Shown: piece after piece, positions 31,441 to 40,504 of the stretch
How positions within the stretch are numbered: the first letter of the stretch is position 1
Layout: each line of letters begins with the position of its first letter
Assembly: GCA_036274895.1 (NCBI GenBank)
Contig: DASUEU010000089.1
Coordinates: 124,001 to 188,000 of the forward strand
Direction of reading: 5' to 3'
Length of the DNA: 64,000 bases
Source of the DNA: CALMKX01 sp036274895
Lineage (GTDB): Bacteria > Acidobacteriota > Thermoanaerobaculia > Multivoradales > SZUA-115
Notes under the pieces: model-generated
Told to the model about the DNA's origin: nothing
The model's input: the letters and a program-made list of their open reading frames with translations, nothing else
The model's database searches: none
Translations under genes and position numbers: made by a program

Positions 31441-34400
31441 ATGCGAACGATCGCTGCTCTCCTCCTCTCGCTCCTCCTCTTCCACCCCGCGGCCTTCGGC
31501 CAGGCGGCCGTGCCGACCTTCACCCTCGAGATCACCCAGATCGAGGACTTGGACGGCTCCGGGGGCCTGACCTGCGGGGACCGGCTCAAGTACTCGGCCT
31601 TCGTCGGCAGCCTCAACACCGTCTCCCTCGAGCAGGCCCTGGCGGTGATCCCCCTGCCCACCCACGCCTTGAACGCCGGCGACCTGCTGGTCACCAACGC
31701 CAACCTGCTCGGCGGGCCGGTGGTGATCCTGGCGGGCGACGAGCCGGGGGACTCGGAGATCCGGGTGCAGCTCGGGCGGGTCTGCGCCCCCGGCTCCTGC
31801 CCGGAGCCCAACTTCGGCGCCCAGCTCGCCTTCACCGTGACCTTGAAGAACCCCAACAGCCTCAATCACCTGACGACCCAGGGCACCCTCTCCGGCACCA
31901 ACTTCCCGGCAATGCTCAGCGACAACCCCCGCACCCCTGCCGCCGGGGACGCCACGGCGGCCTTCTACCCGCCTTGCCCGGGCGGGCCGGGAGGTGGGCC
32001 GATCGTGACGGCCACCAAGGTGGACTCCCTCGCCTTCGATGCGGACGGCGACGGCCTGGCCGATCCCGGGGACCGGGTGCGCTACACGGTGCAGACTCGC
32101 AACACCGGGCCGGTGACGGCCCCCGGCTCCCGCTTCCTCTCGAACGTCGATCCGGCGAGCCGCCTGATCGTGGGCTCGGTCACCACCACCCAGGGCACCG
32201 TGCTCGACGGCAACGACACCGGCGACACCCGGGTGTGGGTGGACCTCGGGACCCTCGGCGCGAACCTCGTCACCATCCGCTTCGACGTGGAGGTGCTCGC
32301 CTCCGTGCCGGCGGCGATCAACCTCCTCGCCTGCCAGGGCAGCGTCACCGGCCAGACCTTCGAAACCGTGTTGACCGACGATCCGGCCTTTCCCGGCCCG
32401 GCGGACCCGACCCTCACGCCCCTCGACTTCGACGCCGACCTGGCCCTCGGGAAGACGGACGGCGGCGTGACCGTGGCCCCGGGCGGGATCGTCGCCTACC
32501 AGCTGGCGATCACCAACGTCTCGACCCGCACCGGGGCCACGGGCGTGGTGCTCGCCGAGACCGTGCCCCAGCACTCGACCTTCGAGGCCGCCGGTTCCTC
32601 GCCGGGGTGGATCTGCCTGCCCGGCCCCACGGCGGGGAGCACCTGCACGCTCACGGTGGGCACGGTTGCCGCCGGAGCTTCCACCTCTCGGAACTTTGCT
32701 CTCCGAATCGGCAACCCCGTGCCGGCCGGAGTTACCGAGATCGTGAACTCGGCCAGCGTCTCGCTCGATGCCGCCTCCGGCCCAGACCCGAACCCCGCCA
32801 ACAACTCGGCGAGCGACACCACGCCGCTCGACCCGGCCTTGACCGCGCCGGACCTCCGCGTGACCAAGACCGACGGCGGCATCTCTGTGCCGCCCGGAGC
32901 CGTCATCGGCTACGCCCTGTCCTACGCCAACACCGGCTTCCAGGGGGCGACCGGCGTGGTGCTGGCTGAGACTGTCCCGACCCACACCACCTTCGAGCCG
33001 GCGTCCTCGTCGCCGGGCTGGACCTGCTCGGGCTCGGCCTGCACGCTCTCGATCGGCAGCCTCGCCGGCGGGGGCGCTTCCGGCTCGGCCCTCTTCTCGG
33101 TGCGGGTCGCTTTTCCCGTGCCGCCGGGAGTGACCTCGATCACCAACACCGCCTCGATCGCCGATGACGGGCAGAACGGCCCCGATCCGACGCCCGCCAA
33201 CAACACCGCCACGGACTCGACGCCGATCGTCGGCAGCATCGACCTGACGTTGACCAAGAGCCTCGATCCGGTCTCGGAGATCGAGCCGGGAGGGCTGCTG
33301 ATCTTCGTCCTCACCTACGGCAACGTCGGCACTTTGACGGCCCAGGACGTGCGCCTGCTCGAGACCGTGCCGGATGCCTCGACCTTCGAGCCTGCGGCCT
33401 CGACGCCCGGCTGGGTCTGCGGCGGCCCAGGGCCGGGCAACCCCTGCCAGCTTGCTGTGGGAGACCTGCCGCCGGGCACCTCGGACGTGGCCGTCTTCGC
33501 CGTGCGCCTGGCCAACCCCTTCCCGGCCGGGCTCGAGGGCATCGAGAACTGCGCCGCCGTGGTCGACAACCCCGCGCCGGTCGAAGGCGCAGCGCAAGCC
33601 TGCCTGCCCGTGGTGGTGCCCCAGGCCGTGCCGGATCTCTCCCTGACGAAGACGGACGGCGGCATCATGGCGGAGGCGGGCGACGTGGTGGCCTACACGT
33701 TGACCTACACCAACCTCGGCAGCCAGGACGCGACCGGGGTGACCCTCAACGAGACGGTGCCGGCGCACTCGACCTTCCACCCGGCAGCCTCCTCGCCCGG
33801 CTGGGTCTGCCCCCTCGGCACTGGCGGCGGCAACCTCTGCTTCCTCTCGATCGGCCCGCTCGCCGGCGCCGGTGGCGCAGGGACGGCGGTCTTCGCCGTG
33901 ACGGTCGCCGACCCCATCCCGCCCGGCATTGTTCAGCTCACCAACCAGGCATCGATCGAGGATGACGGCACCAACGGCACCGACCCCAACCCCGCCAACA
34001 ACCTCGCGACCGACCTGACGCCGCTCGCCGGTGGCGGGGGCGGCGGCCCGGCGCCGAGCCTCTCGGCCTTCAAGAGCGACGCGCTCACCGAGGACGGCAA
34101 CGGGGACGGTGAGGCTGGCGCGGGGGACGTTCTCACCTACCTCGTGGTGATCCACAACGACGGCCCGGGCGAGGCCCTCGGCACCGTCTTCCGCTCGCCC
34201 GTCGATCCCCACACCCGCCTGGTGGCGGGCTCGGTCTCGACCACGCAAGGCACCGTCACCCTCGGCAACCGCCAGGGTGATCGCACCGTCCAGGTGGAGG
34301 TGGGCGACCTCGCCCCGGGCCAGACGGTGACCGTCACCTTCGACGTGCGCCTGGTCGATCCCCTGCCCGAGGAACTGACCGAGATCGCCTGCCAGGGCGA

Positions 34401-34629
34401 GGTCACCTCCGGCAACGCCCCACCGCGCCCGACCGACGACCCCGACACTCTCGAGCCGGACGACCCCACCGTGACGCCCGTGGTGGCGGGCGGGGGAGGC
34501 AACAGCGGAGACGTGCCGGAGATCCCGACCCTTGACCTCTGGGGCGTCGTCCTGCTCTCGGTCCTGCTGGCCCTCGCCGGCCTGGGGATCATCGGCTGGC
34601 TGGGCCCTCGTGGGGCTTCCAAGGGCTGA
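31441..34629 (+). CDS. DUF11-repeat surface protein with IPTL-CTERM sorting signal
   Basis: 1062 residues with a signal peptide (IAALLLSLLLFHPAAFGQA). The body is a chain of beta-sandwich DUF11-type repeats of about 125 residues with phrases such as KTDGGVTVAPGGIVAYQLAI, LAETVPQHSTFE and SSPGWIC. A first and last module of a second type share GSVTTTQGTV. The C-terminus is IPTLDLWG, a hydrophobic helix (VVLLSVLLALAGLGIIGW) and a short basic end. This is the IPTL-CTERM variant of PEP-CTERM sorting tags, processed by an exosortase-like system. It is probably an adhesin or coat protein, 15 bases after parB, so likely part of the conjugation operon. Confidence 0.85.
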   Translation: MRTIAALLLSLLLFHPAAFGQAAVPTFTLEITQIEDLDGSGGLTCGDRLKYSAFVGSLNTVSLEQALAVIPLPTHALNAGDLLVTNANLLGGPVVILAGDEPGDSEIRVQLGRVCAPGSCPEPNFGAQLAFTVTLKNPNSLNHLTTQGTLSGTNFPAMLSDNPRTPAAGDATAAFYPPCPGGPGGGPIVTATKVDSLAFDADGDGLADPGDRVRYTVQTRNTGPVTAPGSRFLSNVDPASRLIVGSVTTTQGTVLDGNDTGDTRVWVDLGTLGANLVTIRFDVEVLASVPAAINLLACQGSVTGQTFETVLTDDPAFPGPADPTLTPLDFDADLALGKTDGGVTVAPGGIVAYQLAITNVSTRTGATGVVLAETVPQHSTFEAAGSSPGWICLPGPTAGSTCTLTVGTVAAGASTSRNFALRIGNPVPAGVTEIVNSASVSLDAASGPDPNPANNSASDTTPLDPALTAPDLRVTKTDGGISVPPGAVIGYALSYANTGFQGATGVVLAETVPTHTTFEPASSSPGWTCSGSACTLSIGSLAGGGASGSALFSVRVAFPVPPGVTSITNTASIADDGQNGPDPTPANNTATDSTPIVGSIDLTLTKSLDPVSEIEPGGLLIFVLTYGNVGTLTAQDVRLLETVPDASTFEPAASTPGWVCGGPGPGNPCQLAVGDLPPGTSDVAVFAVRLANPFPAGLEGIENCAAVVDNPAPVEGAAQACLPVVVPQAVPDLSLTKTDGGIMAEAGDVVAYTLTYTNLGSQDATGVTLNETVPAHSTFHPAASSPGWVCPLGTGGGNLCFLSIGPLAGAGGAGTAVFAVTVADPIPPGIVQLTNQASIEDDGTNGTDPNPANNLATDLTPLAGGGGGGPAPSLSAFKSDALTEDGNGDGEAGAGDVLTYLVVIHNDGPGEALGTVFRSPVDPHTRLVAGSVSTTQGTVTLGNRQGDRTVQVEVGDLAPGQTVTVTFDVRLVDPLPEELTEIACQGEVTSGNAPPRPTDDPDTLEPDDPTVTPVVAGGGGNSGDVPEIPTLDLWGVVLLSVLLALAGLGIIGWLGPRGASKG

Positions 34630-34640
34630 GGGGTGCTCCC

Positions 34641-35636
34641 GTGAGATCCCCTTCTCTGGTCGTGATGCTTGGAGTGCTTCTCCAAGGGCCTGGCGTGCTC
34701 GCGGAGAGCACGCCGGGCCCGGCTTCTTCCTCGGATGCGGCCTGCGCCGGCTCGGCCTCGGCGGCCGAGGGGCTCTTCGCGAGCTTCCCGCCCTGCATCG
34801 ACGCTACTTTCACGGGCTCCGGCATCTCGGGGCTGCCGCCCTTCACCTACGCCTGGGAGGTTTCGAACGGCTACCGCTTCTTCGGCAACCCCGGTGTGCT
34901 CAACACGGCAGCGCTCCCCGCCGGCTTCTACTCGGCCCGGCTCGCCGCCACCAACGCCTACGGCACGGGCCGCTCGGCGCCGTTCTTCTTCACGATCGAG
35001 GCCCTGCGCTTCGTCTCGTCTCCCACCTGCACCAACCAGGGCAACCGCACGGCCCGCTGCACCGCCGTCACCGAGGGCGCCACCGAGCACCGCTGGGACT
35101 GGGGGGACGGGACCCTCTCGCCGTGGTTGGTGGGCTGCCCGGGCCGGGACCAGAGCCACACCTACGCGGCGGCCGGCACGTACTCGGTGCGCCTGCGCCT
35201 CCGCAACTGCCGGGACCCGCTCCAGGTGTCCGTACCCGTCTCGGTCACCGTCACGGCCAGCTCGCCGCTTCAGATCGTCGAGTTCGCCGCCGACTGCCCC
35301 GGCGGCTTCTGCCTCTTCGACGTGGGGGAGGCCGTGCCCTTTCGTCATCAAGTCCAGGGCAGCCCCACCACCTGCGCCTACGACTGGGACGGTGACGGCT
35401 TCACCGACCAGGTGGCCGGGGCGGCGGTCGCCACGCACGTCTACTCGCTGCCGGGCAGCTTCACCCCCCGCCTTACCGTCACGGCCGGCACCCAGACTGC
35501 CTCGGCCGCCGTGCCCTTGCCGGTGATCGTCTTCCCGAGCGGCCCGGTGCCGCTGTTTGCAGACGGCTTCGAGTCCGGCACCACCCAGCGCTGGAGCTTG
35601 ACCGTGGGCAAGGTCGTGGAGGGGGGGCGGCCTTGA
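34641..35636 (+). CDS. Exported PKD-domain protein
   Basis: 331 residues with a GTG start 11 bases after the DUF11 gene. A signal peptide (LVVMLGVLLQGPGVLA) leads to three beta-sandwich modules. The second and third are PKD-like, with HRWDWGDGTLSPW and CAYDWDGDGFTDQVAG followed by YSLPGSFTPRLTV. The protein ends FADGFESGTTQRWS plus a short tail, a C-terminal motif often seen on exported proteins of some G+C-rich bacteria. It probably sits at the surface with the DUF11 protein. The stop overlaps the next gene's TTG start. Confidence 0.8.
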   Translation: MRSPSLVVMLGVLLQGPGVLAESTPGPASSSDAACAGSASAAEGLFASFPPCIDATFTGSGISGLPPFTYAWEVSNGYRFFGNPGVLNTAALPAGFYSARLAATNAYGTGRSAPFFFTIEALRFVSSPTCTNQGNRTARCTAVTEGATEHRWDWGDGTLSPWLVGCPGRDQSHTYAAAGTYSVRLRLRNCRDPLQVSVPVSVTVTASSPLQIVEFAADCPGGFCLFDVGEAVPFRHQVQGSPTTCAYDWDGDGFTDQVAGAAVATHVYSLPGSFTPRLTVTAGTQTASAAVPLPVIVFPSGPVPLFADGFESGTTQRWSLTVGKVVEGGRP

Positions 35637-37006
35637 GGCAGGTTCTGGAGGGGTTGGGGTGGGGATCCTCACCCCCTCGATCCCCCTCTCCCGACCCGCC
35701 CTCGCCTCCCGCCCGGGAGAGGGGGAGGCCGGAGGAGAAGGCGCACGGCTGTGCGCCCCTACAGCCTCCGCTGTCGCTCCCGCGAAAGCGGGAGCCCATC
35801 CCCTCCGGGACCCCTCTCCCGGGCGTGGAGGTCGGGCGGGTCGGGAGAGGGGACTGGGGTGAGGGCCTTCCGCCCGGCGTCCCCGAGATCCTCCTCCAGC
35901 CCCGCCCCTTCATCCTCGCCGCCCTGCCCGTCAAGCGAGACGACTCGCTGCGCCAGGTCACCCGCACGGCCCGGGTGGGGCGGGCTTCCTGGCTGCGCGT
36001 CACCTACCACGCCACCCGGCCGGGGGTGCCGCTGCCGTTTGGGGCGGATCGCTCCCTCCTCGCTTGGGTCACCACCAAGGCTTTCGCCACCGGCGAGGTG
36101 CGCTTCTCGGCGATCACCGAGTACTTCCGGGCCTTCGGCCTCGACGCCGGCGGCAAGGGCTACCGCCTCTTCCGCCAGCGCTTCGAACGCATCGCCAGCC
36201 TCGCCCTCGAGATCGAGGAGATCGACGAGACCGAGAAGCGTGTCCGCCACCTGGTGCTGATCCCGGAGGCGGCCGAGCCGCTCGCCCTCCTCGAGCCCGG
36301 CCGGCAGGCTGGCCAGAGCGACCCCCGCCTCCTCGCCTACCAGCGCTACGGCTTCGAGCTGGACCGCGACTTCTGGAGCTACCTGCGCGAGACGAGGGTG
36401 CCCACTCCCACCGCCCTCCTGCGCCGCTTCCACCGCCGGCCCCTGGCCTGGGACTTCACCCAGCTCCTCCTCCACCGCTGTTACGCCGCCCGTTCCGCCG
36501 CCATCGTCCCCTTCCCCCAGCTCTGCGCCCAGCTCGGCAGCACCGACAAGGACCCCCGCCGCCTGCGCGCCAGGCTCCGGAGGATCCTCGCCGAGCTGGT
36601 CGAGCTCTACCCCGACTGCCCGGTGCGGATCGAGCGGGGCGGGGACCTGCGGGTGGAGCCGTGGAAGGCGTCCTCACCCCCTCGGTCCCCCTCTCCCGGC
36701 CCGCCCACTCCAACCCTCCGGGAGAGGGGGAGGCCGGAGAAAGGCGCGCTACCGGTGCCGCCTTCCGCCTCCGGAACCCCTCTCCCGGAAGGTCGGAGTG
36801 GGCGGGCTGGGAGAGGGGCAGGGGTGAGGGAAGACGCACCGCCCGGCTGCCCCGACCCCCGCGACATGTGGCGCCAGCTCCGCCTCGCCTTGAAGCAGGC
36901 CCCCGTCCGCGAGCCCCGCCACCGGCCGCACTTCGTCCCGCACCGCCCGACCACCACCTCGGCCGACGACGGCGCCCGCCCACCGCCCGGGCCGGCAGCC
37001 GGCTGA
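35633..37006 (+). CDS. repA: RepA-like plasmid replication initiator, interrupted by two repeat insertions
   Basis: 457 residues reading from a TTG that overlaps the PKD gene stop. The conserved core (about residues 85-345) fits the RepA_C family of plasmid initiators: FGADRSLLAWVTTKAF, then FSAITEYFRAFGLDAGGKGYRLFRQRFERIASLALEI, and a second winged-helix block with FHRRPLAWDFTQLLLH. The first 80 and last 110 residues are mostly translated palindromic elements, so the true start and ancestral ends are unclear; a start within the first repeat is possible. The protein would bind iterons and open an origin; no clear origin is seen nearby. Confidence 0.7.
   Translation: MRQVLEGLGWGSSPPRSPSPDPPSPPARERGRPEEKAHGCAPLQPPLSLPRKREPIPSGTPLPGVEVGRVGRGDWGEGLPPGVPEILLQPRPFILAALPVKRDDSLRQVTRTARVGRASWLRVTYHATRPGVPLPFGADRSLLAWVTTKAFATGEVRFSAITEYFRAFGLDAGGKGYRLFRQRFERIASLALEIEEIDETEKRVRHLVLIPEAAEPLALLEPGRQAGQSDPRLLAYQRYGFELDRDFWSYLRETRVPTPTALLRRFHRRPLAWDFTQLLLHRCYAARSAAIVPFPQLCAQLGSTDKDPRRLRARLRRILAELVELYPDCPVRIERGGDLRVEPWKASSPPRSPSPGPPTPTLRERGRPEKGALPVPPSASGTPLPEGRSGRAGRGAGVREDAPPGCPDPRDMWRQLRLALKQAPVREPRHRPHFVPHRPTTTSADDGARPPPGPAAG
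35664..35867. repeat. Palindromic mobile repeat in the 5' part of repA (copy 2)
   Basis: Begins GATCCTCACCCCC and ends GGGGTGAGGGC, imperfect inverted ends like copy 1. Two CCTCTCCC/GGGAGAGG hairpins flank an internal CTCCCGCGAAAGCGGGAG hairpin near 35779. The length of about 204 bases keeps the frame open. Confidence 0.8.
36671..36831. repeat. Palindromic mobile repeat in the 3' part of repA (copy 3)
   Basis: Starts TCCTCACCCCC and ends GGGGTGAGGGA, about 161 bases. It holds the same CCTCTCCCGG/CCGGGAGAGG hairpins and the segment GGAAGGTCGGAGTGGGCGGG, which is shared word for word with copy 1. It lacks the middle hairpin of copies 1 and 2. The host frame stays open through it. Confidence 0.8.
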
Positions 37007-37439
37007 CCTCGACGACCCCGCCCAACACCCCCGCCTACAGCTCCCTGCCCGACCCCCGTCCGAAGTGTGCCCGCTCGGCTGGCCTTGGCTTGCCGCGAGC
37101 GGCCTGACCAGGCCGTTCTCGACCACCCGACAGCTTGAGACGCTGCCCAGGGGCGGGGCACTGTGGAAATCCCCGCGGAAATGCTCCGGAAGGGGGCGGG
37201 ACTCCGGGCTACGGTGGGTTCGGGACTGGAGGCCGCGGGGAACGGGAGGGCGAGAGGCGGGGATCGGGAGTCTGGGCTACGAACGGCGGTGGCTCTTAGG
37301 AAGCAGGAGGAAGTGGGGAGGAGAAACTGCCAGGAGTCTCTCTGACCAAGGCCCGGCGAGGAGTCCCTCGAAACGGACCGGGCAACTAAACATCTCGCGC
37401 CCATACGGATTTGAGTGGGATGAGAAAAGGAGGCCGCTG
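37007..37439. other. Intergenic region after repA
   Basis: No gene is supported here. The only plausible signal is the AGGAGG ribosome site at its right end for the lipoprotein gene. It is G-rich, with short imperfect direct repeats of the type GGGACTCCGGGCTACGG. I see no iterons or AT-rich stretch that would mark a replication origin. Confidence 0.5.
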
Positions 37440-39785
37440 ATGCGAAGGCTACGAGTCACCATGGGTCCCATCGTCATTCTCGCTTTGATCGCTGTGTTCT
37501 TGGCAGGCGGATGCCGCTCCTGGCGCGCCCCGGGAGAGGTCATCGACCTCGGTCCTCTGCTCGCGGACGCAGCTCTCGGGGCGCCCGACTCCGGCGCCAG
37601 GCCAGCACTCGATCCTGGTACCGACGTTCCTCTCGTCTTCACGCCATCCTTGGATCGCCCTCCCGGTTCGTTCTCGGTGGCGACTCTCGGCAATGATGCC
37701 CTGGAGCTTGACCGGGCAGGGGTGACTTTCCTGCTCGCCGCGAGCCAGGGCCTGCCCAGCGCGAAGCTGCGAGCCGAGATTGTCAAGGCCGGCAGCGGCG
37801 AGCCGCCAGAAGGACTGGAGCCCGGGGTAAGTCTCGCGCACACACTCCTGGGACCTGACCGTCGCGGATGGCTGACAGGCGCCAGCACGTTTGGAGCCCT
37901 TCGATACCCGAGCGTTCAGAGCGGGATCGACCTGGTCTATTCGGCCAACAGCCGGTCCCTCCACAGCTCCTACCGGGTCGCTCCCGGTGCCGACCCGCAT
38001 TTCATCAGGTTGCGACTACCAGGGCTTCGCGTGGCATTGCCCAACACGGCCACCGGTCGGCTGCACCTCGAGGTTGCGGACGAGAGCGGCAGGCGCCGAG
38101 GGCTAACGTTCCTGCCACCTCGCGTGGTCCAGGGAGGACGAGCCCTAACGGCGAACTACGTCGTTGAAGGCGACACGGTCGCACTGGTCGTTGATGGCTT
38201 CGAGCGAGCCCTCGGTCTCACCGCAGACTTCGAGATCGCCTTCGGCGAGGTGACCCAGGACTACGACGCACAGATCGACGGCACCGGCGGCTGCGTGGTC
38301 GTTCGCCGAGTGGCTTCTCCAGTCCATCCTGAGTCAAGCGACGTACTCGTGGTGCGCTTGGATCGCGAAGGTCAGCTCCTCTCGACGACTCGGGTCGGCG
38401 GACGGGGTAACGACGTGCCTCTGGGCGTTGCCGTCGCTGCGGACGGCAGCCTCTACGTGACCGGCAAGACGAACTCCCAGGACTTCCCCCTGGTGCGACC
38501 GGTCCAGTCCGTGAACCACGGCGGCTACGACGCCTTCATCCTCCAGCTCGATCCGACCGGGAAGCTCCTGCTAGCCAGCACCTATTGGGGCGGCCTGGGC
38601 GACGACGCCGGCGAGGCGCTCAGCGTCGAGGCCGGGGGAAGCACGTTGCTCGCTGGTAGAGGGTGCCTCGACTGCGCCAGAGCACCAGCCGACCGCATCG
38701 GCTTTGTCACGCTGTTCCCCCGCCGTGTTGACGGAGAGCGCCGCGCCAACTACTTCCTCGCGCGCCTCAACACGAGCCTCGATCGTCTCTTCGCGTTCGA
38801 GCGCTTCTCCGCCCCTCGGCTACGCGGGCGACTCGCCGTCTGGAGAGGCTCCTTCGGCGTCCCCGTGGTGGGTATCTACTCCCAGCTCAGTCTGCCCTGC
38901 AACCCGGGGACCTTCCAGACCTACCAGATGTCTCAGCTCGGCGATCTGGCGTTCGACCAGGACGACTACGTCAACCCAAACACCCCGGGGAACCCGCTGA
39001 ACCCCACTGCGACCGGTTGGGGATACCACGCGCTTCGGTGGAAGGCGATCTCAAACCCGTTGATCAGTTACAGCAACAGTGCAGCGACCAACGTTCCCGT
39101 GCACTCGGTCGCCTGCAACCTCAGCGAGGTCCAACTGAACAATGCCGAAGCGACCAGCTCCGTCTTCGCCACCGATCCTGGTGGGAGCTGGCACTGTTAC
39201 CCGCACACCACGCAAGAGGGCCTAGCTCTGACCGCGGCCTTCTACATGCACCGCTTTGCCTCACCGGTCTACGCGAGAATCCAGTTCTGGAACAGCCTGG
39301 GGTCGCAGTGGGTCCACTTTCCGCTGGCCATCGAGCAGGTGACCTTTTGCGCCGTGGGACCCAACCCTCCGCCCAAACCCCTCCATGAGCAGTGCAACTT
39401 CGACAACATCAACCCGACGATGATCAACTCATTCTGCGCGAATTGGACCGGCGGCCACTATCAGCTCGAGACGATGTCGGGCCGGAGCTGGGGCCAGAGC
39501 TACCTCGTCTACTACGCCCCTTCGGTGACTCTCCAGCCGGACTACGGACAGCCTTGGTACAACAAGTGGTATCTCCCCGGCGACTACGTCGGCGACCCGC
39601 CTGCTGGTCAGGGACCCCTTGCCCCCTACCTCGACGACGCGGCTCGCCAGCTCTCGGCGGCCCTGCTGACCCAGCAGGAGGTGGAGGTCACTCTCCACCC
39701 GATTGGTGGCCCCTCGCGGAGTGCCACGCTCACCCGACTCGTCCGGCCCCTCGACCTCGATCGTGAGTCCGCTCCAGTCGACTGA
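37440..39785 (+). CDS. Lipoprotein with DUF7948/SBBP-type beta-propeller region
   Basis: 781 residues from the ATG at 37440, six bases after AGGAGG. A lipobox (VFLAGGC) marks a lipoprotein. The region from about 60 resembles the domain that precedes SBBP repeats (VPLVFTPSLDRPPGSFSV, AGVTFLLAASQG, TFGALRYPSVQSGIDLVY). Two or three SBBP propeller units follow (VLVVRLDREGQLLSTTRVGG, GVAVAADGSLYVTGKTNSQDFP, GYDAFILQLDPTGKLL). The last 330 residues are an unassigned, Trp/Tyr/Asn-rich domain with paired cysteines. Probably a surface-exposed protein of unknown ligand. Confidence 0.72.
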   Translation: MRRLRVTMGPIVILALIAVFLAGGCRSWRAPGEVIDLGPLLADAALGAPDSGARPALDPGTDVPLVFTPSLDRPPGSFSVATLGNDALELDRAGVTFLLAASQGLPSAKLRAEIVKAGSGEPPEGLEPGVSLAHTLLGPDRRGWLTGASTFGALRYPSVQSGIDLVYSANSRSLHSSYRVAPGADPHFIRLRLPGLRVALPNTATGRLHLEVADESGRRRGLTFLPPRVVQGGRALTANYVVEGDTVALVVDGFERALGLTADFEIAFGEVTQDYDAQIDGTGGCVVVRRVASPVHPESSDVLVVRLDREGQLLSTTRVGGRGNDVPLGVAVAADGSLYVTGKTNSQDFPLVRPVQSVNHGGYDAFILQLDPTGKLLLASTYWGGLGDDAGEALSVEAGGSTLLAGRGCLDCARAPADRIGFVTLFPRRVDGERRANYFLARLNTSLDRLFAFERFSAPRLRGRLAVWRGSFGVPVVGIYSQLSLPCNPGTFQTYQMSQLGDLAFDQDDYVNPNTPGNPLNPTATGWGYHALRWKAISNPLISYSNSAATNVPVHSVACNLSEVQLNNAEATSSVFATDPGGSWHCYPHTTQEGLALTAAFYMHRFASPVYARIQFWNSLGSQWVHFPLAIEQVTFCAVGPNPPPKPLHEQCNFDNINPTMINSFCANWTGGHYQLETMSGRSWGQSYLVYYAPSVTLQPDYGQPWYNKWYLPGDYVGDPPAGQGPLAPYLDDAARQLSAALLTQQEVEVTLHPIGGPSRSATLTRLVRPLDLDRESAPVD

Positions 39786-39832
39786 CCGAAGCCGGGCCGC
39801 GACCTGGGTGAACGGCAAGAGCGCGGCTTCGG
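39786..39832. terminator. Possible bidirectional hairpin between convergent genes
   Basis: CCGAAGCCG (39786-39794) is repeated inverted as CGGCTTCGG (39824-39832), directly after the lipoprotein stop and before the end of the convergent membrane-protein gene. No T-tract follows, so it is only a weak terminator candidate. Confidence 0.3.
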
Positions 39833-39926
39833 AACTCTCCGGCCCGAACGGTTCGATTTCGACACGTGCATAGCTGACGCAGACGGAGAAAGGCAGGGCG
39901 CGAACAGTACGGCCGGAATCCAGGCC

Positions 39927-40400
39927 CTACGGCTTGAGCGTGGCCTGTGCACCTTCAAGGGCTATCCGCCAGAAGAAGCCGTTCTGAAACGCGAGAAGAC
40001 AGAACGAGAAGATCTGCATGGGGCCGAAGCTGGAAGTGTCCTGCAAGGAGCCGACCAGAGGGAGCAGGATGATCGGGGAGATCAGAAGGGACTTGAGGAG
40101 CTTCGCCCAAGAGAAGGCACCCTTGAGAAAGAACACGTGGTGGGCGGCGATGCCCACCAGGATGCAGCCGAAGATCAGACCAATCATGAGCCAAGCGTTG
40201 GCTTCTGCCCCGAAGGACCGGCGTCCACCATCGGCGAGGCGGGGAAAGCCGATCCACAGCCGCAGCAGCAGGGCTGCACCCCCGAGGGCTGCCAGTTGGA
40301 GCAGGAACCGGGCATAGCGGCGCGAGGTCACGACCTCGGCGACGACGAGCACGAGCAATGCCGCGAAACACACGAGCAAGACTGTCTGTACTGGCCCCAT
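39927..40400 (-). CDS. Small four-helix membrane protein
   Basis: 157 residues with four hydrophobic segments (about 3-23, 35-50, 70-90, 100-125). Between them are a Tyr/Arg-rich loop (SRRYARFL) and SFGAEANAWLMIGLIFG. No family recognised. It is divergent from the metacaspase gene, with about 100 bases between the starts, and convergent with the lipoprotein gene. Position suggests a possible partner of the exported caspase but nothing proves it. Confidence 0.6.
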   Translation of the reverse strand: MGPVQTVLLVCFAALLVLVVAEVVTSRRYARFLLQLAALGGAALLLRLWIGFPRLADGGRRSFGAEANAWLMIGLIFGCILVGIAAHHVFFLKGAFSWAKLLKSLLISPIILLPLVGSLQDTSSFGPMQIFSFCLLAFQNGFFWRIALEGAQATLKP

Positions 40401-40504
40401 CTCGAATGACCTCGCTCCACGACGACCTCGGGTGCTCCGGCCCGCCGCAGAGCATGTAGACTACTGAGTCTCTCCATTGTAACCGCGCGGGAGCGTAGAC
40501 TTCC

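Noticed and set aside
30400..34248. Very long open frame on the minus strand, about 1280 codons, opposite parB and the DUF11 gene
   Set aside because: It is a mirror of G+C-rich codon use: the encoded text is low-complexity Arg/Gly/Ala, matches no family, and the plus-strand genes have clear domains and coupled starts.
37163..37345. Small plus-strand gene in the gap after repA
   Set aside because: No ribosome site, a composition of Gly/Arg/Ala typical of random G+C-rich frames, and no recognisable motif.
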